Below, piece by piece: positions 33,150 to 41,037 of a stretch of 64,000 bases of DNA. Source of the stretch: Agromyces terreus (GTDB taxonomy: Bacteria > Actinomycetota > Actinomycetes > Actinomycetales > Microbacteriaceae). The stretch covers positions 1 through 64,000 of the forward strand of contig NZ_WBIS01000002.1 in NCBI RefSeq assembly GCF_009749465.1, read 5' to 3'. The notes beneath the pieces are model-generated. The model saw only the letters and a program-made list of their open reading frames with translations. It had not been told where the DNA came from and did not search any database. The translations under genes were made by a program, and so were the position numbers. Each line of letters starts with the position of its first letter. Position 1 is the stretch's first letter.

Positions 33150-33955
33150 GCGGCATCGGTCTCGGCGGCCACGGCGCCGAGGTGCGCACCGGCGGCCTCG
33201 TCGCCGAGCACGTCACGGTCGCGATCGACCGCGCGACCCTGCTGACGGATGTCTCGTTCGCCGCGATCCCCGGGCGCGTGCACGCGCTGCTCGGCCCGAA
33301 CGGCGCCGGCAAGTCGACCCTGCTCGCAGTGCTCGCGGGCGACCGCACCCCCACTTCCGGATCGGTCTCGCTGCGGGACCGCCCGCTCGCCGACTGGCCG
33401 CTGCGCGAACTCGCCCGCACGCGCGCCGTGCTCACGCAGGAGCACAGCGTGACCTTCTCGTTCCGCTCGCGCGAGATCGTCGAGATGGGCCGTCACCCCT
33501 GGCCGCGCACCCCCGCCGAAGACGACGACGACCGCGAGATCGAGCGGGCCATGGCGGCGACGGATGTCTCGCACCTCGCCGACCGCCCGGTCGCGCACCT
33601 CTCCGGCGGCGAGAAGGCGCGCGTCGCGCTGGCCCGCGTGCTCGCCCAGCGCTCCCCCGTGCTGCTGCTCGACGAACCGACCGCGGCGCTCGACCTCAAG
33701 CATCAGGAGGACGTGCTTCGCCTCGCCCGTGCGCAGGCGGCGGCCGGCGACGCGGTCGTCGTGGTGCTGCACGACCTCAACCTCGCCGCGGCGTACTCCG
33801 ACGAGATCACCCTGCTCGAGCGCGGACGCGTCGTCGCCCACGGCACCCCCGCCGAGGTGCTCACGGCCGACCGCATCGAGGCCGTCTACGGCCAGCCCGT
33901 CGACGTCGTCGAGCACCCCCGCTCGGGCGTGCCGCTCGTGCTGCCGGTGCGGTGA
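33146..33955 (+). CDS. hmuV: Heme ABC transporter ATPase HmuV
   Basis: A 269-residue ABC ATPase of the heme/iron-siderophore class. Walker A GPNGAGKST (about residue 50), Q-loop LTQEHSVTFSFRSREIVEMGRHPW (split here at residue ~92-115), signature LSGGEKARVALARVLAQ (about 152) and Walker B LLLDEPTAALD (about 173) with the catalytic Glu. The RHPW motif after the Q-loop is typical of HmuV. Third gene of the iron-regulated operon, ATGA-coupled to hmuU. Confidence 0.93.
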   Translation: MSGIGLGGHGAEVRTGGLVAEHVTVAIDRATLLTDVSFAAIPGRVHALLGPNGAGKSTLLAVLAGDRTPTSGSVSLRDRPLADWPLRELARTRAVLTQEHSVTFSFRSREIVEMGRHPWPRTPAEDDDDREIERAMAATDVSHLADRPVAHLSGGEKARVALARVLAQRSPVLLLDEPTAALDLKHQEDVLRLARAQAAAGDAVVVVLHDLNLAAAYSDEITLLERGRVVAHGTPAEVLTADRIEAVYGQPVDVVEHPRSGVPLVLPVR

Positions 33956-34013
33956 CGGCGCAGACGCCCACGACGGCCGGCGCCGGGGCGGACACCGACG
34001 GTGGTGCCGCGGT

Positions 34014-34553
34014 TCAGCCCGGAGCGTCGATCGCGGTCTGGATCCTGCGGATGGCGTCACCGAGCACACCCGACGCGAGCAGTCCGGAGCCGAGCGGCCC
34101 GGCGGAGTCCGTGCCGAGCAGCGGCAACCGCCGCAGCGCCGCCCGCGTCTGGCCGGTGAGCAGCTCGAGCTGCCGGGCGATCTCGTCGTCGAGGGCGTCC
34201 GGCCGGTCGGGCGCGGCGAGCGCCGCCGCCTTCGCCGCGTAGGCGGCCGCGCCGAGCGAGTGCGCTCCCATGTGCGCGACCCCGGCCGCCTGCGCCGCCG
34301 CCCTGGCCGCGGCGACGGCCGCCGGCGCGGTCACCGCCTGCGCCGCACGGCCCGCCACGAATCGGGTGCGGATCTGGCCGGCGGCATCGAGCTCGCCGCG
34401 CGCGTAGGCCCTCGCGCGGGCGATGCCGTCGCGGGGGCGATCGTCGTCGGGCGCCTCGGCCTCGAACAACGGCAGGACGCACTCGGCGCAGTCGGCGGCC
34501 CAAGCGGCGACCAAGCGGCGGTCGCGTTCGTCGAGCGTCTGCGGGGAGAGCAT
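34014..34553 (-). CDS. Imm-5-like putative immunity protein (orphan)
   Basis: A 179-residue alpha-helical protein with the Imm-5-like pattern: LDERDRRLVAAWAADCAECVLPLFEAEAPDDDRPRDGIARARAYARGE, a run of Ala-rich helices with repeated AHMGAHSLGAAAYAAKAA, and a helical C-terminal half. Imm-5 proteins are predicted immunity partners of polymorphic toxins, though many are orphans and some may be enzymes or chaperones. No toxin or secretion gene lies within the window, so an immunity role is not supported by context. The ATG at 34553 is used; the upstream frame lies in the neighbouring gene. Composition is typical of the region. Confidence 0.6.
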   Translation of the reverse strand: MLSPQTLDERDRRLVAAWAADCAECVLPLFEAEAPDDDRPRDGIARARAYARGELDAAGQIRTRFVAGRAAQAVTAPAAVAAARAAAQAAGVAHMGAHSLGAAAYAAKAAALAAPDRPDALDDEIARQLELLTGQTRAALRRLPLLGTDSAGPLGSGLLASGVLGDAIRRIQTAIDAPG

Positions 34554-34597
34554 GCCAGCAGCTTGCCACACGTCGCGCCGCCCGGCCGGGCTCGACC

Positions 34598-35005
34598 TCA
34601 GCCGCGGAGCACGGGGAGCAGTCCCTCGAGATCGGCTCGCTGGCCCGATGCGTGCACGCGGCCGGCTTCGCGGGCGTCGGCCCAGGAGACGGCCCCCGTG
34701 GCCAACGACAGCCAGGTCGCGGCATCCGTCTCGATGACGTTGGGCGGGGTGCCGCGCGTGTGCTTCGGGCCCTCGACGCACTGCACCGCGGCGAACGGCG
34801 GCACGCGCACCTCGAGGGTGCCGCCGGGCGCGCGCTCCGCGAGGAGTTGCAGCGAGTACCGCACGGCGAGCGCGAGCGTCGCGCGGTCGACCGGGGGCGG
34901 TGCGGATTCCGCGGAGCGGTCGTCGCCGACCGCGCCACCGGATGCCGCCCGCCAGGCGGCCACCGCCGCGCGTCCTTCGTCGTCGCCGATCCTTGCTCTC
35001 GCCAT
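34598..35005 (-). CDS. Sterol-carrier-like (bacterial SCP orthologue) protein
   Basis: A 135-residue protein. An Asp/Glu-rich start (ARARIGDDEGRAAVAAW) leads to an SCP2-like alpha/beta fold: ATLALAVRYSLQLLAERAP, LEVRVPPFAAVQCVEGPKHTRGTPPNVIETDAATWLSLATG (shown only in part here) and ADAREAGRVHASGQRADLEGLLPVL. Members bind lipids or acyl groups in a hydrophobic tunnel, and in actinobacteria they often sit beside purD or mycothiol-related genes. GGAGG is eight bases before the ATG at 35005. Divergent from purD. Confidence 0.78.
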   Translation of the reverse strand: MARARIGDDEGRAAVAAWRAASGGAVGDDRSAESAPPPVDRATLALAVRYSLQLLAERAPGGTLEVRVPPFAAVQCVEGPKHTRGTPPNVIETDAATWLSLATGAVSWADAREAGRVHASGQRADLEGLLPVLRG

Positions 35006-35082
35006 GCGACCATCCTCCCGCACCCCGCCGTCACGGGCCGTCGCGCGGGGTTCGCGGCCCGGGCGGCAGGCGGTCGATCGGG

Positions 35083-35088
35083 TAGCCT
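35083..35088 (+). promoter_or_regulatory. -10 box of leaderless purD
   Basis: TAGCCT ends six bases before the GTG start at 35095, in the divergent gap with the SCP gene. No ribosome binding site precedes the GTG. Confidence 0.55.
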
Positions 35089-35094
35089 GATCCG

Positions 35095-36402
35095 GTGAGA
35101 ATCCTCATCCTCGGCTCGGGCGCGCGCGAGCACGCCATCATCCTCGCGCTCCTCGAAGAGGAGGCCGGACACGAGATCATCGCCGCACCGGGCAACGCCG
35201 GCATCGCGGCATCCGCGACCTCGTCGGCGCGCGGCAGCGTCACGACGATCGCCCTCGACCCGACGGACCCGTCCATCGTCACCTCGTACGCGCTCGACAA
35301 CGACATCGACCTCGTCGTCGTCGGCCCCGAGGCGCCGCTCGTCGCCGGCGTCGCCGACGCGCTGCGCCGCCGCGGCGTGCCCGTCTTCGGGCCCGGCAAG
35401 GCGGCCGCCGCGCTCGAGGGGTCCAAGACCTTCGCCAAGCGCATCATGCAGGAGGCGAACGTGCCCACCGGCCGGGCCCGGCTCGCCGAGACGCTCGCCG
35501 ACGTCGAGGCCACGCTCGACGAGTACGGAGCCCCCTTCGTCGTCAAGGCCGACGGGCTGGCCGCCGGCAAGGGCGTCCTCGTCACCGAGGACCGCGACGC
35601 CGCCCTCGCGCACGCGGCGCACTACCTCCAGCAGGGCCCGGTGCTCGTCGAGGAGTTCCTCGACGGCCAGGAGGTCTCGCTGTTCCTCCTCTCCGACGGC
35701 ACCGACGTGCTGCCGCTCTCGCCCGCGCAGGACTACAAGCGCCTCCGCGACGGCGACCAGGGCCCGAACACGGGCGGCATGGGCGCGTACTCGCCGCTGC
35801 CGTGGCTCGACGCCGACTTCGGCAGCGAGCAGGCCTTCGTCGACGAGGTCATCGAGACGATCGCGCTGCCCACGATCAAGCAGCTCGCCGCCGAGCAGAC
35901 CCCGTTCATCGGGCTGCTCTACGCGGGCCTCATCCTCACGACGCGCGGCATCCGCGTGATCGAGTTCAACGCGCGCTTCGGCGACCCCGAGACGCAGGTC
36001 GTGCTGCCCCGCCTCGAGACCCCGCTGTCGGGGCTGCTCCTCGCGGCGGCGAGCGGCGAGCTCGGCGAGCTGCCGCGTCCGGTGTTCCGACCGGATGCCG
36101 CGGTCACGGTCGTGCTCGCGAGCGAGGGGTATCCCGAGGCGCCCGAGACCGGGCGCGTCATCGAGGGGCTCGACGCTGCGGCATCCGTGCCCGGCGTGCA
36201 TCTCGCGCACGCGGCGACCGCGGTGGGCGCCGCCGTCGACGGGGCCTCCCCGCTCGTGGCGACCGGCGGCCGCGTGCTCAACGTCGTCGCGGTCGGCGAC
36301 GACTTCGCCGACGCCCGTCGCCGCGCCTACGAGGCGCTCGGCCACCTCCGCCTCGAGGGCGGTCAGTACCGCACCGACATCGCGGCGCGCGTCGCCGAGT
36401 AG
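35095..36402 (+). CDS. purD: Phosphoribosylamine-glycine ligase (GAR synthetase)
   Basis: A 435-residue PurD joining phosphoribosylamine and glycine with ATP, step 2 of purine synthesis. It begins [14 protein letters not shown], has [15 protein letters not shown], an ATP-grasp domain with [46 protein letters not shown] and [10 protein letters not shown], and the metal-binding [14 protein letters not shown]. Length and order match the family. GTG start chosen from the leaderless pattern and the motif at residue 2. It lies 124 bp before purC on the same strand. Confidence 0.96.
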   Translation: MRILILGSGAREHAIILALLEEEAGHEIIAAPGNAGIAASATSSARGSVTTIALDPTDPSIVTSYALDNDIDLVVVGPEAPLVAGVADALRRRGVPVFGPGKAAAALEGSKTFAKRIMQEANVPTGRARLAETLADVEATLDEYGAPFVVKADGLAAGKGVLVTEDRDAALAHAAHYLQQGPVLVEEFLDGQEVSLFLLSDGTDVLPLSPAQDYKRLRDGDQGPNTGGMGAYSPLPWLDADFGSEQAFVDEVIETIALPTIKQLAAEQTPFIGLLYAGLILTTRGIRVIEFNARFGDPETQVVLPRLETPLSGLLLAAASGELGELPRPVFRPDAAVTVVLASEGYPEAPETGRVIEGLDAAASVPGVHLAHAATAVGAAVDGASPLVATGGRVLNVVAVGDDFADARRRAYEALGHLRLEGGQYRTDIAARVAE

Positions 36403-36513
36403 CGCGCCGCCCAGACGGAAGCACCCGATGTGCGCGTGAGTGCGCATCTCGCCGACCCGAACGGGCACTCTGCCGCCGATCGGGACCTCAGACGGGGCAG
36501 CGGGCCCCATTCA

Positions 36514-36519
36514 TAGAAT
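36514..36519 (+). promoter_or_regulatory. -10 box of leaderless purC
   Basis: TAGAAT ends seven bases before the purC ATG at 36527, so purC has its own promoter even though purD lies upstream on the same strand. Confidence 0.55.
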
Positions 36520-36526
36520 GGAACGC

Positions 36527-37462
36527 ATGACCGACAGCGAGTACGCCGGCTGGACCCACGTCTACTCGGGCAAGGTGCGCGACCTCTACGTGCCCACCTC
36601 GACGATGACCGACGACGACACCTGGACGGGCGACCCGCTCGCCCTCTCGCCCGTCGTGCTCGTCGTCGCGAGCGACCGGGTGAGCGCGTTCGACCACGTG
36701 CTCGATCCGGCGATCCCCGGCAAGGGCGCCATGCTCACCGAGCTCACCCGCTGGTGGTTCGACCAGCTGCCCGAGGTGCCGAACCACCTCGCGCATCCGC
36801 TCGACGATCGGCTCGAGGCCCTCGGCCTGCCCGAGATCCCGGCGGAACTCGCCGACCGGGCGACGCTCTGCCGCACCCTCGACATGTTCCCGATCGAGTG
36901 CGTCGTGCGCGGATTCATCACCGGCGGCGGCTGGAAGGATTACCAGGCCACGGGCACCATCGGCGGCATCCCGCTGCCCGAGGGGCTCTCGAACGGCGAC
37001 CGCCTGCCCGAGCCGATCTTCACCCCGGCGTGGAAGGCCCCGCTCGGCGAGCACGACGAGAACATCACCTACGAACGCGCCGCCGAGATCGTCGGCGAGA
37101 CCGTCGCGTCGCAGCTTCGCGAACTGTCACTGCAGATCTTCACCAAGGCGCAGGCCATCGCCGAGGCGCGCGGACTCATCCTCGCCGACACGAAGTTCGA
37201 GTTCGGCGCCGACCGCGCGACCGGCATCATCACGCTCGGCGACGAGGTGCTCACGAGCGACTCGAGCCGGTACTGGGATGCCGCGGCCTACGCGAACGAG
37301 GCCACGCCCGAGCTGCGCATGGCGAGCTTCGACAAGCAGATCGTGCGCGACTGGCTCGCGGCGAACTGGGACCAGTCGGGCACGCCGCCCACGCTGCCGC
37401 ACGAGATCGTCGAGCAGACCGCGGGCAAGTACCGCGAACTGCTCGACCGCCTCGGCGCCTGA
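36527..37462 (+). CDS. purC: SAICAR synthetase
   Basis: A 311-residue PurC, which condenses CAIR with aspartate. Blocks: HVYSGKVRDLYV, VASDRVSAFDHVL, the SAICAR signature FPIECVVRGFITGGGWKDY, PEPIFTPAWKA, and LILADTKFEFG followed by GDEVLTSDSSRYWD. A D-S-S-R-Y-W-D motif near residue 240 is the C-terminal signature. Length is near the longer family form (about 300). It ends 3 bp from the stop of the convergent DUF1269 gene. Confidence 0.95.
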   Translation: MTDSEYAGWTHVYSGKVRDLYVPTSTMTDDDTWTGDPLALSPVVLVVASDRVSAFDHVLDPAIPGKGAMLTELTRWWFDQLPEVPNHLAHPLDDRLEALGLPEIPAELADRATLCRTLDMFPIECVVRGFITGGGWKDYQATGTIGGIPLPEGLSNGDRLPEPIFTPAWKAPLGEHDENITYERAAEIVGETVASQLRELSLQIFTKAQAIAEARGLILADTKFEFGADRATGIITLGDEVLTSDSSRYWDAAAYANEATPELRMASFDKQIVRDWLAANWDQSGTPPTLPHEIVEQTAGKYRELLDRLGA

Positions 37463-37465
37463 CCG

Positions 37466-37993
37466 CTACGAGGAGATCGCCTTCGCGATCTTGTCGCCGC
37501 CCTCCTGGATGGCCTTCTCGAGCTGCTCGAAGTCGTCGCGGTCGATGGCCTTGTCGAGCTTCTTGACCGCCTTGCCGAGTGCGGCGTCGATGCGATCGAG
37601 GTAGCGGTCGTCGATGACGGCGACGACGGCCGACGAGCCCTTGGGCAGGTACTCCTCGAGCTCGATGCCGAGCTTCTTCTCGTCGTGCTTGCGCGCGATG
37701 CGGCCCGAGATGGCGCCGACGCCCGCGCCGATGGCCGTCGAGGCGAGCAGGGGCGGGGCGAAGAGGCCGAGCACGAGGCCGGCGGCCCCGCCGATCCACG
37801 CCCCCGAGGCGACATGTCCGGTGCCGTGCTCGTCGACCTCGACGGCGCCGTCATCGCTGCGGCGCATCACGACCGACGACACGACCTCGAACTCGTCGGC
37901 CGCCTGCGCGCGCTTCATCGCCTGGTACTGATCGGTCGCGACGTTCGCGTCGTCGTAGGTCGCGACGTACAGCCGCAGGTTGTCCATACCCAT
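37466..37993 (-). CDS. DUF1269 general stress protein
   Basis: A 175-residue protein with the DUF1269 layout: a ferredoxin-like start (RLYVATYDDANVATDQYQAMKRAQ), a beta-strand with VVMRRSDDGAVEVDEHG, then a Gly/Ala-rich membrane-inserting segment (ASGAWIGGAAGLVLGLFAPP and AIGAGVGAISG), and a Lys/Asp-rich amphipathic C-terminus (KKLDKAIDRDDFEQLEKAI). Such proteins are stress-induced and membrane-associated; function is unknown. ATG at 37993 has GAGGGGG upstream. Convergent with purC. Confidence 0.82.
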   Translation of the reverse strand: MGMDNLRLYVATYDDANVATDQYQAMKRAQAADEFEVVSSVVMRRSDDGAVEVDEHGTGHVASGAWIGGAAGLVLGLFAPPLLASTAIGAGVGAISGRIARKHDEKKLGIELEEYLPKGSSAVVAVIDDRYLDRIDAALGKAVKKLDKAIDRDDFEQLEKAIQEGGDKIAKAISS

Positions 37994-38136
37994 GTGCGTT
38001 CCCCCTCGGATCGGGCTCCGGCGTCGTCGCCGGCAAGCCGTGCGCCTCCAGACTAGGGATGCCGCGGGGCGAGCTTCAAGGGCTGCGCTTCCGCGATCCG
38101 GGGAATGAATGCGGCCCAAACCGGGTTGGAGGGAGC

Positions 38137-39039
38137 GTGACGATCTCCTCCTCCCGCAGCGCGGGCCTGCTCGCCGCCGAGACCGGCATGGGCGCCGTGA
38201 CCCTTCGCGTCGGCGACCTCGACGCGATGATCCGCTACTACCGGGACGCGGTGACCCTCGAGCTGCTGAGCCACGACGGCCCGGTCGCGGTGCTCGGCCG
38301 CGGCACGACGCCGATCGTGATCCTGGAGCATGCGCCGGAACTGAAGCACGCCTCCCCGCGCGACGCCGGCCTGTACCACACGGCGATCCTGTTCGACACG
38401 CGCGAGGCGCTCGCGACCGCGATCTACGCGGTCGCCTCGCGGCATCCGGGCAGTTTCACCGGCAGCGCCGACCACCTCGTGAGCGAGGCGTTCTACTTCA
38501 CCGACCCCGAGGGCAACGGCGTCGAGCTCTACTTCGACCGCGACCGCTCGACGTGGAGCTGGGTGCACGGCAGCATCGAGATGGGCGCCGTGTACCTCGA
38601 CCCGAACGCGTACCTGCGCGAGCACCTCGGACAGCGCGGTGCGGATGCCGCATCCGCGGGTCTCGGGCTCGGCGACGCGGTCGTCGGACACGTGCACCTG
38701 TCGGTGGGCGACGTCGCGAGCGCCCGCGAGTTCTACGTCGACCGGCTCGGATTCGAGACCACCGCCGCCATGGGCGACCAGGCGCTGTTCGTGTCGGCGG
38801 GCGGGTACCACCACCACATGGCGATGAACACGTGGAACAGCCGCGGCGCAGGTCGCCGCGGGCTCGCGCTCGGACTCGGCAAGGTCGAGATCCTGGTGCC
38901 CACGGCCGACGACCTCGGCGAGCTGGGCGAGCGGATGTCGCACTTCGGCGTCTCGACCCGCGACGACGGCCGCAGCCTCGCGTTCGACGACCCGTGGGCG
39001 AACCTCGTCGAGGTGCGCGCGGCCTCGTCGGTCGGGTAG
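38137..39039 (+). CDS. Double VOC-domain (CatE-like) dioxygenase-type protein
   Basis: A 300-residue protein of two vicinal-oxygen-chelate domains (about 14-130 and 170-295), as in catechol 2,3-dioxygenase CatE/YfiE-like proteins. Candidate metal ligands are His in GLYHTAIL, Glu in GVELYFDRD, His in VGHVHLSVGD and Glu in LVEVRAA. A GTG at 38137 with GGAGG immediately upstream is preferred over an in-frame start at 38059. It precedes the kynurenine operon by one repeat element on the same strand; a role in ring cleavage downstream of anthranilate is possible but unproven. Confidence 0.82.
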   Translation: MTISSSRSAGLLAAETGMGAVTLRVGDLDAMIRYYRDAVTLELLSHDGPVAVLGRGTTPIVILEHAPELKHASPRDAGLYHTAILFDTREALATAIYAVASRHPGSFTGSADHLVSEAFYFTDPEGNGVELYFDRDRSTWSWVHGSIEMGAVYLDPNAYLREHLGQRGADAASAGLGLGDAVVGHVHLSVGDVASAREFYVDRLGFETTAAMGDQALFVSAGGYHHHMAMNTWNSRGAGRRGLALGLGKVEILVPTADDLGELGERMSHFGVSTRDDGRSLAFDDPWANLVEVRAASSVG

Positions 39040-39052
39040 CGAGGCGTCGCGC

Positions 39053-39128
39053 CGGTCGAGGAGCGCAGCGTCTCGTCGGTCGAGGAGCGCAGCGTCTCGC
39101 CGGTCGAGGAGCGCAGCGTCTCGAGACC
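39053..39128. repeat. Family A repeat, three tandem 24-bp units
   Basis: Three direct copies of CGGTCGAGGAGCGCAGCGTC plus TCG(T/C/A) start at 39053, 39077 and 39101 (period 24 bp), ending CGAGACC at 39127. It reaches to within 8 bp of the kynA -10 box, so it may act as a transcription barrier upstream of the operon. Confidence 0.88.
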
Positions 39129-39135
39129 GCACGGC

Positions 39136-39141
39136 TAGGCT
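39136..39141 (+). promoter_or_regulatory. -10 box of leaderless kynA
   Basis: TAGGCT ends six bases before the GTG at 39148. It separates the kynurenine operon from the VOC gene upstream. Confidence 0.55.
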
Positions 39142-39147
39142 GAGGGC

Positions 39148-40026
39148 GTGGCCGAACACGTGGAATCCGAAGCGGGCGTCGAGGGCAACACACGTCGCAT
39201 CGAGGCATCCGTCGTCACCGATTTCAGCGATCGCATGAGCTACGGCGGGTACCTCGACCTGCCCACGCTGCTCAGCGCGCAGCGGCCCATCTCGCGGCCC
39301 GAGCACCACGACGAGCTGCTGTTCATCATCCAGCACCAGACGACCGAGCTGTGGCTCAAGCTCGTGCTGCACGAGCTCGAGACCGCCCGCGACCTGATGC
39401 GGGCCGACGAACTCGGCCGCGCGCTGAAGTGCGTGGCCCGCGTCAAGCACATCCAGAAGACGCTCACCGAGCAGTGGTCGGTGCTCGCGACGCTCACGCC
39501 CGCCGAGTACGCGCAGTTCCGCGGGGTTCTCGGCAATGCCAGCGGGTTCCAGTCCTTCCAGTACCGGGCCGTCGAGTTCGTGCTCGGCAACAAGAACGCG
39601 AAGATGCTCGCCGTCTTCGAGGCCGACCCCGAGGCCACCGCCGTGCTCACGGCCGCCCTCGAGACGCCGAGCCTGTACGACGAGTTCCTGCGCCTGCTCG
39701 CCCGGGCCGGGTACCCGATCCCGGCGTCGGTGCTCGAGCGCGACGTCACGCAGGCCTGGACCTTCGCCCCCGAACTCGTGCCCGTGTTCGCCCAGATCTA
39801 CGCGCACACCGACGAGCACTGGGCTGCCTACGAGACCTGCGAGGAGCTCGTCGACCTGGAGGACAACTTCCAGCTCTGGCGGTTCCGGCATCTGAAGACG
39901 GTCGAGCGCATCATCGGCAACAAGCGCGGCACCGGCGGGTCGAGCGGGGCGACGTTCCTGCAACGGGCGCTGGAGCTCACGTTCTTCCCCGAGCTGTACG
40001 CGGTGCGGACCGAGATCCCGGGCTGA
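39148..40026 (+). CDS. kynA: Tryptophan 2,3-dioxygenase
   Basis: A 292-residue TDO that opens tryptophan's indole ring to N-formylkynurenine. Signature regions: SYGGYLDLPTLLSAQRP, FIIQHQTTELWLKLVLHEL (distal heme side), GNASGFQSFQYRAVEFVLGN, and the substrate/heme loop RHLKTVERIIGNKRGTGGSSG, where the His is the proximal heme ligand. Length matches homologues. A GTG start at 39148 follows a -10 box at six bases. It is 3 bp before the amidohydrolase gene, forming the operon kynA-hydrolase-kynU. Confidence 0.94.
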   Translation: MAEHVESEAGVEGNTRRIEASVVTDFSDRMSYGGYLDLPTLLSAQRPISRPEHHDELLFIIQHQTTELWLKLVLHELETARDLMRADELGRALKCVARVKHIQKTLTEQWSVLATLTPAEYAQFRGVLGNASGFQSFQYRAVEFVLGNKNAKMLAVFEADPEATAVLTAALETPSLYDEFLRLLARAGYPIPASVLERDVTQAWTFAPELVPVFAQIYAHTDEHWAAYETCEELVDLEDNFQLWRFRHLKTVERIIGNKRGTGGSSGATFLQRALELTFFPELYAVRTEIPG

Positions 40027-40029
40027 CGC

Positions 40030-41037
40030 ATGCCGCACTCCGACCGCCCCCGCGACGTCCGCGTCGAGCTCGGCGCGAGCGCTCGCGCGGCGCGCCGGTC
40101 GCTGAACGGCGACCACCCGGGCGAAGCGGGCACGCGGCTCCCGCCCCTCGTCGACCACCACGTGCACCTCATGCTCACCGGCATCGACGCCCTGGCCGAG
40201 TCCGCGCTCGCGGGCGTCGTCGACCTCGGCGCCCCGCTCGACCTCGTCGCCGCCCTGCCGGCACGCGAGGAGTTCCCCCGCGTCGACTTCGCCGGGGCCT
40301 TCCTCACCGCGCCGGGCGGCTACCCGCTCGACCGTTCGTGGGCGGCCGACGGATGCGTGCGCGAGGTGCCCGCGACCACCGGCGACGGGCGCGGCTCGCT
40401 GCCGGGTCCCGCCGAGGCGGCGGTGGCCGAGCAGCTCGCGTTCGGGGCATCCGTCGTCAAGGTCGTGCTCAACAGCGTCGCCGGCCCCGTGCTCGACGAT
40501 GCGACGCTCGCGGCGATCGTGCATGCCGCTCACGAGCGCGACCTGCCGGTCGTCGCCCACGTCGAGGGCGAGCGGATGACGCGGCTCGCCGTCGAGGCGG
40601 GCGTCGACGCCCTCGCCCACACGCCGTTCACGGAGCGCGTCGACGACGAGCTCATCGCCGATGCGGTCGCCCGGGGCCAACGCTGGATCAGCACCCTGTT
40701 CGTCGCCGGATACGGCGAGCGCACGCCCGAGGCCGAACAGGCCGTCGACAACCTCCGCCGGTTCCACGCCGCCGGCGGGCGCGTGCTCTACGGCACCGAC
40801 CTCGGCAACGGCGACCAGCCGCTCGGCGTGAACCCGGTCGAGCTCGCACTGCTGGCGGAGGCGGGGCTCTCGGTATCCGACCTCATCGACGCCCTCACCG
40901 ATCCGTGGCCGCGCGCCGCCCGTGCCGAAGGGGTCGCGACGTTCGTGCCCGGCGCATCGCCGGCCTCGCCCGACGACGTGCCGGCCTGGCTCGCGACGGC
41001 CGTGGTCGTGCCCGCCGAAGACCTGGAGGTCCTGTGA
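40030..41037 (+). CDS. Metal-dependent amidohydrolase in the kynurenine operon
   Basis: A 335-residue amidohydrolase-superfamily protein of the imidazolonepropionase/prolidase-like group. All metal ligands are present: HxH (His44, His46, in VDHHVHLML), Lys144 (SVVKVVLNS), His177 (PVVAHVEGE), His197 (ALAHTPF) and Asp257 (YGTDLGNG). It lies between tryptophan dioxygenase and kynureninase, with a 3-bp gap and a GTGA overlap, where a formamidase (KynB) is required and no other candidate is seen. Inference: it hydrolyses N-formylkynurenine. Alternatives are a general amide hydrolase or a decarboxylase-like enzyme. No signal peptide, so cytoplasmic. Confidence 0.75.
   Translation: MPHSDRPRDVRVELGASARAARRSLNGDHPGEAGTRLPPLVDHHVHLMLTGIDALAESALAGVVDLGAPLDLVAALPAREEFPRVDFAGAFLTAPGGYPLDRSWAADGCVREVPATTGDGRGSLPGPAEAAVAEQLAFGASVVKVVLNSVAGPVLDDATLAAIVHAAHERDLPVVAHVEGERMTRLAVEAGVDALAHTPFTERVDDELIADAVARGQRWISTLFVAGYGERTPEAEQAVDNLRRFHAAGGRVLYGTDLGNGDQPLGVNPVELALLAEAGLSVSDLIDALTDPWPRAARAEGVATFVPGASPASPDDVPAWLATAVVVPAEDLEVL

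Noticed and set aside
34598-35005. MaoC or mycothiol maleylpyruvate isomerase domain for the small protein next to purD
   Set aside because: Length (135) and the VPPFAAVQCVEGPKH-type segment fit the bacterial sterol-carrier orthologue better, and no DinB helix bundle is present.
39053-39128. CRISPR-like array of 24-bp direct repeats
   Set aside because: Units are contiguous with no variable spacers, only three copies, and belong to the family A intergenic repeat.
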